Both the position numbers and the translations under genes were made by a program. From a virus, in the IMG/VR virus record IMGVR_UViG_3300006753_000038, positions 1 to 30,759 of that record: 30,759 nt of DNA. One strand, 5' to 3'. Below the pieces are notes generated by a model that was not told the origin of the DNA, ran no database searches, and worked only from the letters and a program-made list of their open reading frames with translations. Shown here piece by piece: positions 7,387 to 16,642 of the stretch. Every line of letters starts with the position of its first letter. The first letter of the stretch is position 1.

Positions 7387-10194
7387 TTACTCTTCATCTA
7401 TTAAAATTGCTCCGATAGGTGATAAAGCACCCAGCGTTCCATCTTTAGCAACAGGTATAACAAAATACTCAATTGCACCAAAACTCCCCACGCATTTAGA
7501 GATAAAATTATAAACCTGAGAAGTGCCATGGGAATCCCAACTGTGTACAGCACCATCAATAAGTAAATCTTTTTGCGCATTTTCTCTCTTAAGAATAATG
7601 TAGAAGTCTACAAATCTATCATCGCCATCAATTTTCATTCGCACCTTCGTATATGATTTTCTGATTCGCGCGATGGATGGCGATCTGTGCCTTTGAAAAT
7701 ATGTTAACTTTTTAACTGTGCCTTTTGATAAAAAATTTGCCTTCTTAAAGTAATCACCAAATGCACTCTTGACTGGAAAATACAGTATATCTCCAGTTAA
7801 ACCCTCAGAGAATAATTCATCAGAGTTTGTTGTAAGTAGTGACCTGTTACTAGAGATAGCACCCTTGTTTGACTTTACTGATGCAAATTTTGACCCTACA
7901 GAGCTTACAAGTGTTTTAGATGCTGAATTTTTTCTTATAGCAGCTGCTGATGCTGCGAATTTTGTGGCCAATGTATTTTTCTTAAAGTTTTTTCTTGCCA
8001 AGTTTGCAATAAGGCCGTCTACTTTATCTAAGACATGAGACGGTGGCATAATATAGGGCTCAATTTTATACTCATAATTGTAAAATGGTGAGTGTGTATC
8101 AGTAACAGTACAAAATATTGCCTGCTCATAGCCTTCAATTTCTGTTTTTTCACTACTTGTCTTTGACTTTGCTGCTTTAAAGTTACCAACATAATTAGTC
8201 TCGCCTGTCCCCCTGTTGATCCTATGAACTTTAACACCGTATATCAGGTTTGACGCGTCTTTTACAGAAGAAAATTCATCCTTAAACAGCTCATGCGCGT
8301 CTCCATGAACAGAGTTTAGAAGCTTATCGACATCTGATTCTATTACATTAACACTCACAAGAAATGAAGTCTTGACAGTTGATGCATAGGGTACATCTTT
8401 GTTGACAGACGTCTTAGGAGAAAATTTGGCATTTTTAACTGTCAATGAAAGGGCGGAGCTAGGTTTCATGTACTTTTCAAAACATGTGTGTCCAGTTGTA
8501 TATTTTATACCTGCAGTAGTTCTCATCTGGACCACATACTCATAAGTTACATCATCTTCGATATCATAGTCATCAACTGAATAATTGCCTGCTTCAGTAT
8601 CATCTTGACTTGTGATAAACACATCACGCTGCACAGCAAAGTTTTCATCTCTTAACATTATATAGTTTTGTCCTCTTAAGCTAGTGCTAACAACACGCTT
8701 AAGAACTCTAAAACTATTCACACCCTGCGATACATTGCTCACTCGGATTCTGATTCTTGGAGTATCTGCATCATTTATTACTTTTGCATAAAAGCTGCAA
8801 TACGGTTTATCGTTGCTGCCTCTAACTGGTCCCACAAATGAACATGCGGAGTTTGCTAACTCATAATCATCATAGTCTGCTGTAAATCTATGAAAGACAG
8901 GTGTTGACGTTCCAAAAAGAGGTGTGAGGTCACCTGACTTTTCATCCATTCCATCAATTATAGTGGCCCTGCCCTTTCCTTTAATAAAGACATCATCATC
9001 TGTTTTTAGAAATTCACTTCTTGTATTAGGGTAATAATTAAAAATTTTCTTTGTGTAGACGTTCAAGTGGACTGGGCGCTTATCATAGTTTTGAATTGTT
9101 GTAATAATTTTCCCTCTTATATTTCTTGTTGACGTTGCGTGAAATTTTGTAACAGGCCTTTTTGCTTTTATGCTTCTAAGTATCTGTTTTGCATTTAGCT
9201 GATATCCTGTACTGTCTATTTTATTTCCTTCCTTATCGTACGCAAAAATAAGAAGCTCATCACCAACTGTTGACAGCTGTATTAGCTGTTTTGCAGTTAG
9301 CTTAAGTTTTGTCTTTAGCCTTTTAACCCTTCGAGACACACGTATTTTTTTAACAGACGTTGCTACACTAGGATTTTTTTCCATCTGTTGTGTTGCATAC
9401 TTTTTTACAATCTTTCTCAGCCTATGATTATGTATAGCAGGTTTATCAATACACTTCACACCTTTGAAAAACGCGACCATACCCTGGCCATCTTCGGGAT
9501 GCTGAAAAATAGACATAGGGTCACGGCCCTGAGATGTTATCATATGATATCTATTCTTAAAAGCGCGGCCATAATTTTTAGTATTTTTCTCTGTCTCTTG
9601 AATCTTTGTTCCGGATGCAGTTCGGCCGGTAGACTCAAAGAAATCTAAGATAGTTGAACTCGTTGTTGCAGATTGTCGTCTATTACTTGATGAATTTGAA
9701 TTTCTGCTGCGGCGACTTACAATTTTATATCTTGCTCTACTTCCAAATGCCTGCTCATCAGTTAGTTTGCGTATATTAATCATTTTTGCAGGAACTTTAT
9801 TAAAATTTCGATATGGTTCAAATGATGTTAAGTACGCCATGTCATTGTACTTTTTAACTTCTTTATCTTCACGAATGCTTACGATATCATACGAAATATT
9901 ATTTACTTCTAAAGGATCAGTCATGTCTGCATCTGCATATGCACTAGCGTCAGGTGAGTTATAAAAATCAATACTATTCTCACTTAAATACGCTTCTATT
10001 TTTCTAACTTTCCCCTCATAGAGCTTTCTTTGATCTACAACACAGTATAACTCTATTTCGAGCACCTTCTGAATACGATCGAGACTGGGCTCATAGTACT
10101 TAGTTATTTTGGTGATCTTTGGTTTTGTTGATATTTTATAATCCAGGTCTTGCGGATTCACAAAGATATCATGTTTGTCTACTAAAACTTTCAT
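7387..10194 (-). CDS. Giant structural protein with fibronectin-III-like parts (935 residues)
   Basis: A 935-residue protein of unknown family. Residues about 450-575 have an FN3-like rhythm: TPRIRIRVSNVSQGVNSFRV, then YDIEDDVTYEYVVQMRTTAG. A second similar unit runs about 580-730 and ends in NYEYKIEPYIMPPSHV. A third is at about 825-935 with FVDFYIILKREN and GAIEYFVIPVAKDGTLG. The N-terminal 160 residues are a separate domain with many Tyr and Lys, followed by a Ser/Arg/Asn tract (SRRSRNSNSSSNRRQS) at about 159-175. Residues 270-310 are strongly basic. No membrane helix is seen. Chains of FN3-like domains are common spacers in phage tail proteins. It is followed after 2 bases by the 1579-residue gene, so the two products are probably made together and may interact. 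The ribosome site is weak. Structural role inferred from context. Confidence 0.68.
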   Translation of the reverse strand: MKVLVDKHDIFVNPQDLDYKISTKPKITKITKYYEPSLDRIQKVLEIELYCVVDQRKLYEGKVRKIEAYLSENSIDFYNSPDASAYADADMTDPLEVNNISYDIVSIREDKEVKKYNDMAYLTSFEPYRNFNKVPAKMINIRKLTDEQAFGSRARYKIVSRRSRNSNSSSNRRQSATTSSTILDFFESTGRTASGTKIQETEKNTKNYGRAFKNRYHMITSQGRDPMSIFQHPEDGQGMVAFFKGVKCIDKPAIHNHRLRKIVKKYATQQMEKNPSVATSVKKIRVSRRVKRLKTKLKLTAKQLIQLSTVGDELLIFAYDKEGNKIDSTGYQLNAKQILRSIKAKRPVTKFHATSTRNIRGKIITTIQNYDKRPVHLNVYTKKIFNYYPNTRSEFLKTDDDVFIKGKGRATIIDGMDEKSGDLTPLFGTSTPVFHRFTADYDDYELANSACSFVGPVRGSNDKPYCSFYAKVINDADTPRIRIRVSNVSQGVNSFRVLKRVVSTSLRGQNYIMLRDENFAVQRDVFITSQDDTEAGNYSVDDYDIEDDVTYEYVVQMRTTAGIKYTTGHTCFEKYMKPSSALSLTVKNAKFSPKTSVNKDVPYASTVKTSFLVSVNVIESDVDKLLNSVHGDAHELFKDEFSSVKDASNLIYGVKVHRINRGTGETNYVGNFKAAKSKTSSEKTEIEGYEQAIFCTVTDTHSPFYNYEYKIEPYIMPPSHVLDKVDGLIANLARKNFKKNTLATKFAASAAAIRKNSASKTLVSSVGSKFASVKSNKGAISSNRSLLTTNSDELFSEGLTGDILYFPVKSAFGDYFKKANFLSKGTVKKLTYFQRHRSPSIARIRKSYTKVRMKIDGDDRFVDFYIILKRENAQKDLLIDGAVHSWDSHGTSQVYNFISKCVGSFGAIEYFVIPVAKDGTLGALSPIGAILIDEE

Positions 10195-10202
10195 CTATTA
10201 AC

Positions 10203-11249
10203 TCAATCAAATACTAACGTAAATATGTTTATGAATGTTGGAACCTTAAAGTCATCAAAGTATATCTTTCCTACATAAAAAATTCGCTTCTCATTCCTTC
10301 CGTTTGTTGCCTTCCTATCATAGAATGCTCCGGCATCGATGATATCAAGCTTTGTAAGTTTTGCATTTTTACTGTTTTCAAATAACTGTATTAACAAATT
10401 ATTATCTCTTGATGTCTTCTTAAAAATAACTGTCTTGAACTCTTTTGGCATGCTCGTGTTGACAGACTTCAGCTTATTTCTATTTATGACGCTGAAGTCA
10501 CCCATTTTGTCAACTCTAGCACGATAATTATCTTCTACTTCAAGTGTGTCAGAGTCAAATGCACCTACGCCTAACTCACGTTTGATCATTCGTAGCGTCT
10601 CTTTTTTTGTGCTTCTTAAGTCTTTATGAACACCATATGGTGAGCCGTCTGTGTTGACAGGCGGGAGGAACATGAAGTTTTTTAAGTGTGTTAACTTTGA
10701 ATCAAAAAAGAACGGCTCAGCATTATTGACATTAATCGTCTCACCTTGAGGTCCATGCTCAAACGGAACAGAATTACTAATTGAAAAGTTTAAGCGCTTA
10801 CGATTTAATCTGAAGTCATTGGACCCGTTAGAAAAGTAAGTGCCTACCATGGTGTTTCGCTTGAAGTGTGTCAAGAAAGACCGCAGGATCTGGTCGCTTG
10901 TGCTGGCAAACTTTGATCCTGTGACAGCCGTTAGCTTCAGGATGTTTGTAGCTGTTGCATCCTTATCAAATATATCGTTACCAACTATGCTGCCTGTCGG
11001 TGAAAAATTAAAGTCAATGAGGCTTCCGCTGTCATCCTTCTCTAAGACAATGACATTCTCAGGGCGTTCCATGACCTGAAAGAATATTCTATTATTCACA
11101 TCATCATGCTCATTGACGTCATAGAATGTGTGCATATCTGTAACAGAAGCATACATCGCGCGCATCTTCCCTGACGCTAACTGTCGCTTGCCCTCTTGTG
11201 TGATTACATAGTCAATAAATCTCGTCTTTTTGTCAAGTATCCCTGCCAT
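10203..11249 (-). CDS. Virion structural protein with the 'ILDxxT' N-terminal module
   Basis: A 348-residue protein. The first 45 residues (AGILDKKTRFIDYVITQEGK onward, with RQLASGKMRAMYASVTD) match a module that also starts the partial gene at 1-420, and that I know from many marine-phage structural proteins. The remainder is beta-rich and polar: SKLTHLKNFMFLPPVNTDG at mid-length and a C-terminal segment IFYVGKIYFDDFKVPTFINI. There is no signal peptide or membrane segment. It lies between the LamG proteins and the giant 935/1579/715 proteins, so a tail or neck-connected role is likely; the exact position in the virion is unknown. It starts at an ATG after the longest gap in the window, which may hold its own promoter, so it could be the first gene of a sub-operon. 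Confidence 0.72.
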   Translation of the reverse strand: MAGILDKKTRFIDYVITQEGKRQLASGKMRAMYASVTDMHTFYDVNEHDDVNNRIFFQVMERPENVIVLEKDDSGSLIDFNFSPTGSIVGNDIFDKDATATNILKLTAVTGSKFASTSDQILRSFLTHFKRNTMVGTYFSNGSNDFRLNRKRLNFSISNSVPFEHGPQGETINVNNAEPFFFDSKLTHLKNFMFLPPVNTDGSPYGVHKDLRSTKKETLRMIKRELGVGAFDSDTLEVEDNYRARVDKMGDFSVINRNKLKSVNTSMPKEFKTVIFKKTSRDNNLLIQLFENSKNAKLTKLDIIDAGAFYDRKATNGRNEKRIFYVGKIYFDDFKVPTFINIFTLVFD

Positions 11250-11323
11250 TTAATCACTTCCCTGTTCTTATCATACAATAATTATCCGCTAGATAAAAAT
11301 TATGGTCTGTCATCAATTAAAAA
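11250..11323 (-). promoter_or_regulatory. Largest intergenic gap, with a candidate promoter element
   Basis: This 74-base gap precedes the 348-residue gene. The minus strand carries TATGAT at 11275-11270, which ends 20 bases before the ATG, and a ribosome site AGGGAAG after it. The spacing equals that of the TATATTTATA elements before gp25 and before the leftmost gene, and all three are followed by purine-rich leader. No convincing -35 box is visible, as expected for a gp55-type promoter. A weak 5-base-pair hairpin (TTATC/GATAA, 11282-11296) has no T-run after it. A promoter is possible, not demonstrated. Confidence 0.3.
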
Positions 11324-14300
11324 TTAATCTGGGACCATCATTCTCGTTGCAATGTTTGCATAGGCTGATGCAGCAGACATCTGCTCTGCTGTGACCCATC
11401 CGAACTCGAGCATTGCAAACAAATTATATAGCGGTACGTTAACGACACGACCAGATCCAGACTCTGACCAGCCGAATGATGATGTCGACTGAAGACTTAC
11501 GTTCCCTTTAGTGTAGATGAAAAGCATCTGTCCTTCTGTGTCACTTGCAATGCTTTCAGTAATGTGAAACAGGCTAGCTGGATGTGACTCAAGATAGTAG
11601 TTCTTGATCTTCGCACCTTCTGTCACAGCACCAGACACTAGCTTCACTTGCACAGGCGACGGCAGGCTATGTCTGGATGTCGCTGAGCGCCTCACGCGGG
11701 CATCTCCTGCGAGCGTGCCTCCGTGGGCTGAAGCTAGTGACATCAGCATCTTTGAGTCACGGCCTTGCTTGGCCATGTCTGCGTAATGCCCGAAGTGACG
11801 ATGACTAAAATAGTACTTCGGCCTTATAGTGATCCCATTTGTCTGCATCGTTCCGTAAGTCGAGTTCTGCCACATATCTTTTCCTCGAGAGCCTGTGTAG
11901 GGGTTAGCGCCTCCGTCTGGGCCGTAGCCGCCTGTGTTATGCCGTGTGTCAACGCCTTCTGTCGTTTGAGCGTCGTATCCAATCCTTTCGTCGTCAAAGC
12001 CCGCTCCGGTATCCATATTGCCCTTGGCTCTGCGCGCAGCGTTTCCATAATTCGCAGTCCATCCTTGGCCAAGGGCTTCGAAGCCACTCATGCTCTTTCC
12101 AGGATTATGCGAGATGTGAAATGTTCCTGATATATACCCAGGCCTCTCGTTGATGTAACCTGCATCATAGAAGTAACCTCGTGTCCACTGGCTGTCATGG
12201 AAGATCCTGCGAGCGTCGTAGAACTGCTGTAGACGAGTGAACGACCCAGTCTTTGATGTCGAGTAGTGGCTTACGTGGCCTCGGGTGGCACCGGAGTGAT
12301 CAGTAGACGAGCCCGACGAGGCCACGACCTGATCGGCATGACCTTCTTGTGGGTGGACAAAAGCAGTAGAACCCGCCGCGGTGCTAAAAGCATGATTAGC
12401 TGATCTGTAGCCCACAATTGACTGCATACCAGGCTGACGACTTGAAACAGTGAATGGATGATCCACACCTCCGGAGAATCCTCGCACTGTAAACTGTGAT
12501 ACATCCGTGATCACAGAAGGGCCGTTTGTTTCCGTGACTGGATTATAAGCAATATTCTGCTCTAGACTAGTAACATTTTGTGTCAGCGTGAGTGTCTGTT
12601 CACCGGATGCCTCGAGTTGTGGCATGCTACATGAAATCGTACCATTGTGTCCATACAACGAAAGAATAGCTGTCCTTAACTCAGCTAAAACTTCGAATTG
12701 TGTATCACCTGAGCTTAAATCGATAGTTACTGCTATACAAACTCCGTAGCCGTTCAGTGTATTTCCAACGGTCTGGTCACCAGTATCTTGCTGCGGCACG
12801 GACGGATCTGCAAATTGTGTATGGTCACTCTCACCCTCTACAAGAATTGTGCCAGTTATCACGCCTGTATTATCATCATCACAGAAGACATATACCCTCC
12901 TGGTGCCAGCTGCGTCTGTGATTATGACGTACTCTTTCTCAGTCGGGGTCGTATCCGAGTCCCCGGCTTCACACGTGATTAACGCTGTGGACGGTGTCAC
13001 AGTAGCTGACTGATTCCATAATGACAGTCTTTGAACTGGGTGGAAGCTTCCACTGGCCTGCTTATATTGAGCGATGTAGCTACCTGTGTATGCGTTCCTG
13101 GCCTCGATTTCAAATTGATCAACAATCGGCTCGGAGCCTATCATCTCATGCACAGCGTCTGAAGACAGTAGCTGATTCAAAGAATTAACTGCTGGATCTA
13201 CACCTTCTTTTATGTAGGAACCATACAGGTGTAATTTTGATGATCCAGAAAGACACATCCTGTTCATCAATGTCGTGTCAGAGCCTGGGAGCGTTTGATA
13301 TGCGTGTCTTGGGAGGCAATATTGCCACCCAAACACAATCTTATCATCAGGCAATAGTATGTAAGGCGAGTGCTTATCTAACGATTCAGCAAGAGGAACA
13401 TCAGCTTCGATCGGTACGGAGGTGCCGCCAGGCCATTCAAGATAAGTTTCTCCTGTCAACTCAAGCGGACCCAGGCCGTGGGCAATAGATCGTGCACTTC
13501 CAAAAGTAGATCTCGGTGTCAGCATTCTTCCGCTTTTATCAGGGCTACCGAGATGGAAGTCGTAGCTGTTGCCGAAGGCGCTGCCGTCAGATCCATCCAA
13601 GCTTCCCCAGTAACTCATACGAAGAGAGTTAGGATAACGAGAGGTTGTCCTGCAAGGAAAGTTAAAACCAAAAGTTCCTGTCAGCGCGGTAACGTCGCTG
13701 ACAATAACAGTCTCATCTCTGCATAAAACAGAATCAGTTATAACAGACGCAGTCAGCGCTGAGGTCCCGCCTGAGTTGCTACCTGTAAAGTCCTCATCAT
13801 CGAACATAGTTATCTGTCCGTAAGTTATCAGATCCCTGACTGTGTCGACTTTTCTTTCATTGTCATTATGTAAGTTATAGATAGAACCGGGTGAAGGAAT
13901 CACCTTATGTGTTCCGTAGGTCCTGGTGTACATGCCTCTGCGGCCTTTGTGCGCCTTCAAGTAAGTCCCCGCACCTTTTTCTTGTCTTAGCATGAAAAAT
14001 GTATGTGACTGCAAGAATGAGTTGTCCAGGCGCTTTGTGGCTGGGTATTCCCAGCCAGCTCCGCCTACCGGGTAATAAAATGTCAGCTGGTATGCGTCGC
14101 GTTGACCTCCTGGATTGCCGTTGTTTGTTGCTGGGAACTCAAACATTGCTTCAAAAGTGATAGATAAATTCTCTAGCAAGAAAGGTGCATTCACGCCTAG
14201 CTCTCTTGCTGTGATCCACTGACTACTTGTCGCATGGTACTTACCTGCAAAAGGAAAGTGAAAAGTATCAATGGGACGACAACTTGCGGCCAAAATTCCC

Positions 14301-16642
14301 TCAGGATATAAGTCATCTTCTGTGACATCGGTATTGCCTGGGTCTGAACCTGAACCGAAGGCAGATGCATACGGTCCGAAGCCTATGCACGCTCTGTTAA
14401 TCACCTGCTTCCAGGAAAGATCTGAAGCGGACACTGCCCAGTCTCTAAGATTATTTGACAGACCATGCCCTATTTTCTCCCAGCGCCTTAACTCGTTATT
14501 CCAGTACACCATCAAAGGTTGTTTTGCATCAGAAATTGCGGGATCAGAAGTTTCATCAAAGTCGCCCGAATCGGGACTGGAGTCGAATACTATTGATTCT
14601 GTTGCTTGGCTTTTTTTGTTGAGGCCGAAGTAATCCTGCGGGCCTGATGTTGACATGTCATATGTCAGCTTAATTTTATCGCTTAGTTTTCCTGAGAAGC
14701 CAGGGTACACTTCTTCTTCAACAGATACATCGAAGAACTCATCTCCTGCCTGCTCTACCACATCTTCGTCGTTAAAGGGTGTGATATTCTGGCCTTTTGT
14801 GAACGTCATGTGCACGTCGCTTAGACCGGACATTGACCTTGCGATCGCTGTTATATCAGGTAGTGTGTTCGGAGTGGAAACTATCGAAGACCTTATCTTC
14901 TCTCCAACGTGCGAGCCCATCGCGATGCCAAGCGGGTAGTTCACTGTACCCCTCGCTGACTTAATTGTGATGTCACTTATAGCCCATACCGCTTTTGCAG
15001 CATCAGACATCGTTGTCTGCGCGAGTCTCACATAAAACTCATCATTCCCATCACCCATCGCAGGAAAATCATGCATACCGAGGTGGACCCTTATCCGTAC
15101 CTTTTGAGCATCACCGTCTTCTGACTCTGTAGATGAATCAGCAGGAAGCGTAATGTTATAGTCTACGAGCCCTGATATCAGCCTAGACGTGAGTGTGGAA
15201 GGCTCGAATGGGTTGATCACGTTGAATGTCTTCACATCAACCCACGCCTCATTATCAGTGCTTATCTGTAACTTTAATGACTCATCTTCTGTGCCATTCC
15301 ACAGCCTAAGACCTTTGAGGTACATATTATTTGTTTTATTATACGGTCCTTGCATGAGTGTGAACTCAATTTCTGGATTTCTGACCTTCTCTGTTGTCGA
15401 AATGTATCTTTCATCTGGGTCCGATCCGCCGCCACCGCTCAGGTTATTATCCCCAGGACCTGCGAAGACAAGAGCGCCGTCTCTGATAGGCCTGCCCGTT
15501 CTGCGCCTGCCTTTCCTCCTTTTATTTCTCTTTTTCTTTCTTGTCTCAAATCTGATTTCCATACCCGTAGAGTATGTCCAGTCACTATCTGACGATACAA
15601 CATTATAAAAATAGAAGTCTTTATACTTACTCTTTACGTCAAAGATAAAGTCATTTTTAATCATCTTGCCGAAGTGTATCGTATTCCTATCATCAAATGC
15701 GTTCGTGTACTGGCCTGATCTATACGGGTCACCTGATCTTAACACTGTAGGATATGACCCTGTCATTGAGTCGTATCTTCTTATGCGTGATCTCGGCGGT
15801 TCAGATATAATACCTGACTGCCACCTGTTAATTACACCGTTTATCGATCCAGCAAAAACAGCGTAGACCTCATCACTTCGAAGTGCGACATCCCTCCACA
15901 TTGCTACCTCTGCGATATATCCTGGGAAAACTGTGTCTGCCTCATGCTCCCAAGTTGTTCCGATATGCACATTAGCTGATGATGCTACCATTGACTCATA
16001 GGAACCGTTGGCCATTCCATGACTGTCAGGAGCTTTTTCTTCCCCATTGACATATAATTTTATTCCGCTAGAATTACCTGATCCATCATATGTAAAAGCA
16101 ACATGCGAATACTCATTCAACACAACTGCCGCGCTGGTCCACGTAAAAATACTTGCTGGATATGCTGATTGATCATAGAGGATAACAACCAGCGTAAGGG
16201 CATCAAGATAGAAAACATATTCTAAACCTGTAGTATTTGCAGCGCGTTTAGATATTATGTAACTTTTGGATTTGGAGGCAGTGGGCATGATCCACGCGCA
16301 GGCAGAAAAAGGTACATCAGTCGTTCCATTCCCAAAACTTAAGTCATCTGAATCTGCGACACTACAATAATTTGTTGCTCCATCAAGTAGTATCTGTACA
16401 AAATTATAATCAAAGCCCGAGGAATCTGTCCATGTTACACCACTTATCGGGAATGTGATTGTATGATCATGATTTGATGCATCTGACGCGGCGCTGTTAT
16501 TGAACTTTACATGTAAAACTAAGTTTTGTGAAGAAGAGTATGACCTATATTGTTTTGGAGCTAGCGCGCTACCAATATTAGAAAAATTCTTAGTTAGATC
16601 GTACTCGGCTTGTTGCACATTTGATAATTGTAATTTTGGCAT
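11324..16642 (-). CDS. Giant LamG-containing tail/baseplate protein, probable host-contact component
   Basis: The largest gene here, 1772 residues. A LamG domain at about 45-268 closely resembles that of the upstream 674-residue protein (LSFGNGTTDVPFSACAWIMP; YSHVAFTYDGSG; YIAEVAMWRDVALRSDEV). Residues about 365-382 are a very basic tract (KKKRNKRRKGRRRTGR). Residues about 430-480 look discoidin-like (LKGLRLWNGTEDESLKLQIS). A domain at about 1217-1367 matches the inserted domain of the 1287-residue protein. The rest contains family markers of large marine-phage structural proteins: SPYILLPDDKIVFGWQYCLP and, near residues 1605-1625, FSHRHFGHYADMAKQGRDSK. A His-rich stretch lies at about 1424-1458. 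It probably extends from the baseplate and touches the host, but no trimeric fibre motif is evident. GC content is clearly higher than in neighbouring genes, particularly at 11600-12300. Confidence 0.72.
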   Translation of the reverse strand: MPKLQLSNVQQAEYDLTKNFSNIGSALAPKQYRSYSSSQNLVLHVKFNNSAASDASNHDHTITFPISGVTWTDSSGFDYNFVQILLDGATNYCSVADSDDLSFGNGTTDVPFSACAWIMPTASKSKSYIISKRAANTTGLEYVFYLDALTLVVILYDQSAYPASIFTWTSAAVVLNEYSHVAFTYDGSGNSSGIKLYVNGEEKAPDSHGMANGSYESMVASSANVHIGTTWEHEADTVFPGYIAEVAMWRDVALRSDEVYAVFAGSINGVINRWQSGIISEPPRSRIRRYDSMTGSYPTVLRSGDPYRSGQYTNAFDDRNTIHFGKMIKNDFIFDVKSKYKDFYFYNVVSSDSDWTYSTGMEIRFETRKKKRNKRRKGRRRTGRPIRDGALVFAGPGDNNLSGGGGSDPDERYISTTEKVRNPEIEFTLMQGPYNKTNNMYLKGLRLWNGTEDESLKLQISTDNEAWVDVKTFNVINPFEPSTLTSRLISGLVDYNITLPADSSTESEDGDAQKVRIRVHLGMHDFPAMGDGNDEFYVRLAQTTMSDAAKAVWAISDITIKSARGTVNYPLGIAMGSHVGEKIRSSIVSTPNTLPDITAIARSMSGLSDVHMTFTKGQNITPFNDEDVVEQAGDEFFDVSVEEEVYPGFSGKLSDKIKLTYDMSTSGPQDYFGLNKKSQATESIVFDSSPDSGDFDETSDPAISDAKQPLMVYWNNELRRWEKIGHGLSNNLRDWAVSASDLSWKQVINRACIGFGPYASAFGSGSDPGNTDVTEDDLYPEGILAASCRPIDTFHFPFAGKYHATSSQWITARELGVNAPFLLENLSITFEAMFEFPATNNGNPGGQRDAYQLTFYYPVGGAGWEYPATKRLDNSFLQSHTFFMLRQEKGAGTYLKAHKGRRGMYTRTYGTHKVIPSPGSIYNLHNDNERKVDTVRDLITYGQITMFDDEDFTGSNSGGTSALTASVITDSVLCRDETVIVSDVTALTGTFGFNFPCRTTSRYPNSLRMSYWGSLDGSDGSAFGNSYDFHLGSPDKSGRMLTPRSTFGSARSIAHGLGPLELTGETYLEWPGGTSVPIEADVPLAESLDKHSPYILLPDDKIVFGWQYCLPRHAYQTLPGSDTTLMNRMCLSGSSKLHLYGSYIKEGVDPAVNSLNQLLSSDAVHEMIGSEPIVDQFEIEARNAYTGSYIAQYKQASGSFHPVQRLSLWNQSATVTPSTALITCEAGDSDTTPTEKEYVIITDAAGTRRVYVFCDDDNTGVITGTILVEGESDHTQFADPSVPQQDTGDQTVGNTLNGYGVCIAVTIDLSSGDTQFEVLAELRTAILSLYGHNGTISCSMPQLEASGEQTLTLTQNVTSLEQNIAYNPVTETNGPSVITDVSQFTVRGFSGGVDHPFTVSSRQPGMQSIVGYRSANHAFSTAAGSTAFVHPQEGHADQVVASSGSSTDHSGATRGHVSHYSTSKTGSFTRLQQFYDARRIFHDSQWTRGYFYDAGYINERPGYISGTFHISHNPGKSMSGFEALGQGWTANYGNAARRAKGNMDTGAGFDDERIGYDAQTTEGVDTRHNTGGYGPDGGANPYTGSRGKDMWQNSTYGTMQTNGITIRPKYYFSHRHFGHYADMAKQGRDSKMLMSLASAHGGTLAGDARVRRSATSRHSLPSPVQVKLVSGAVTEGAKIKNYYLESHPASLFHITESIASDTEGQMLFIYTKGNVSLQSTSSFGWSESGSGRVVNVPLYNLFAMLEFGWVTAEQMSAASAYANIATRMMVPD

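Noticed and set aside
11282-11296. Hairpin TTATC-CGCTA-GATAA between two genes, considered as a terminator
   Set aside because: The stem is only 5 base pairs, AT-rich, and has no T-run on the minus-strand side, so intrinsic termination is not supported.
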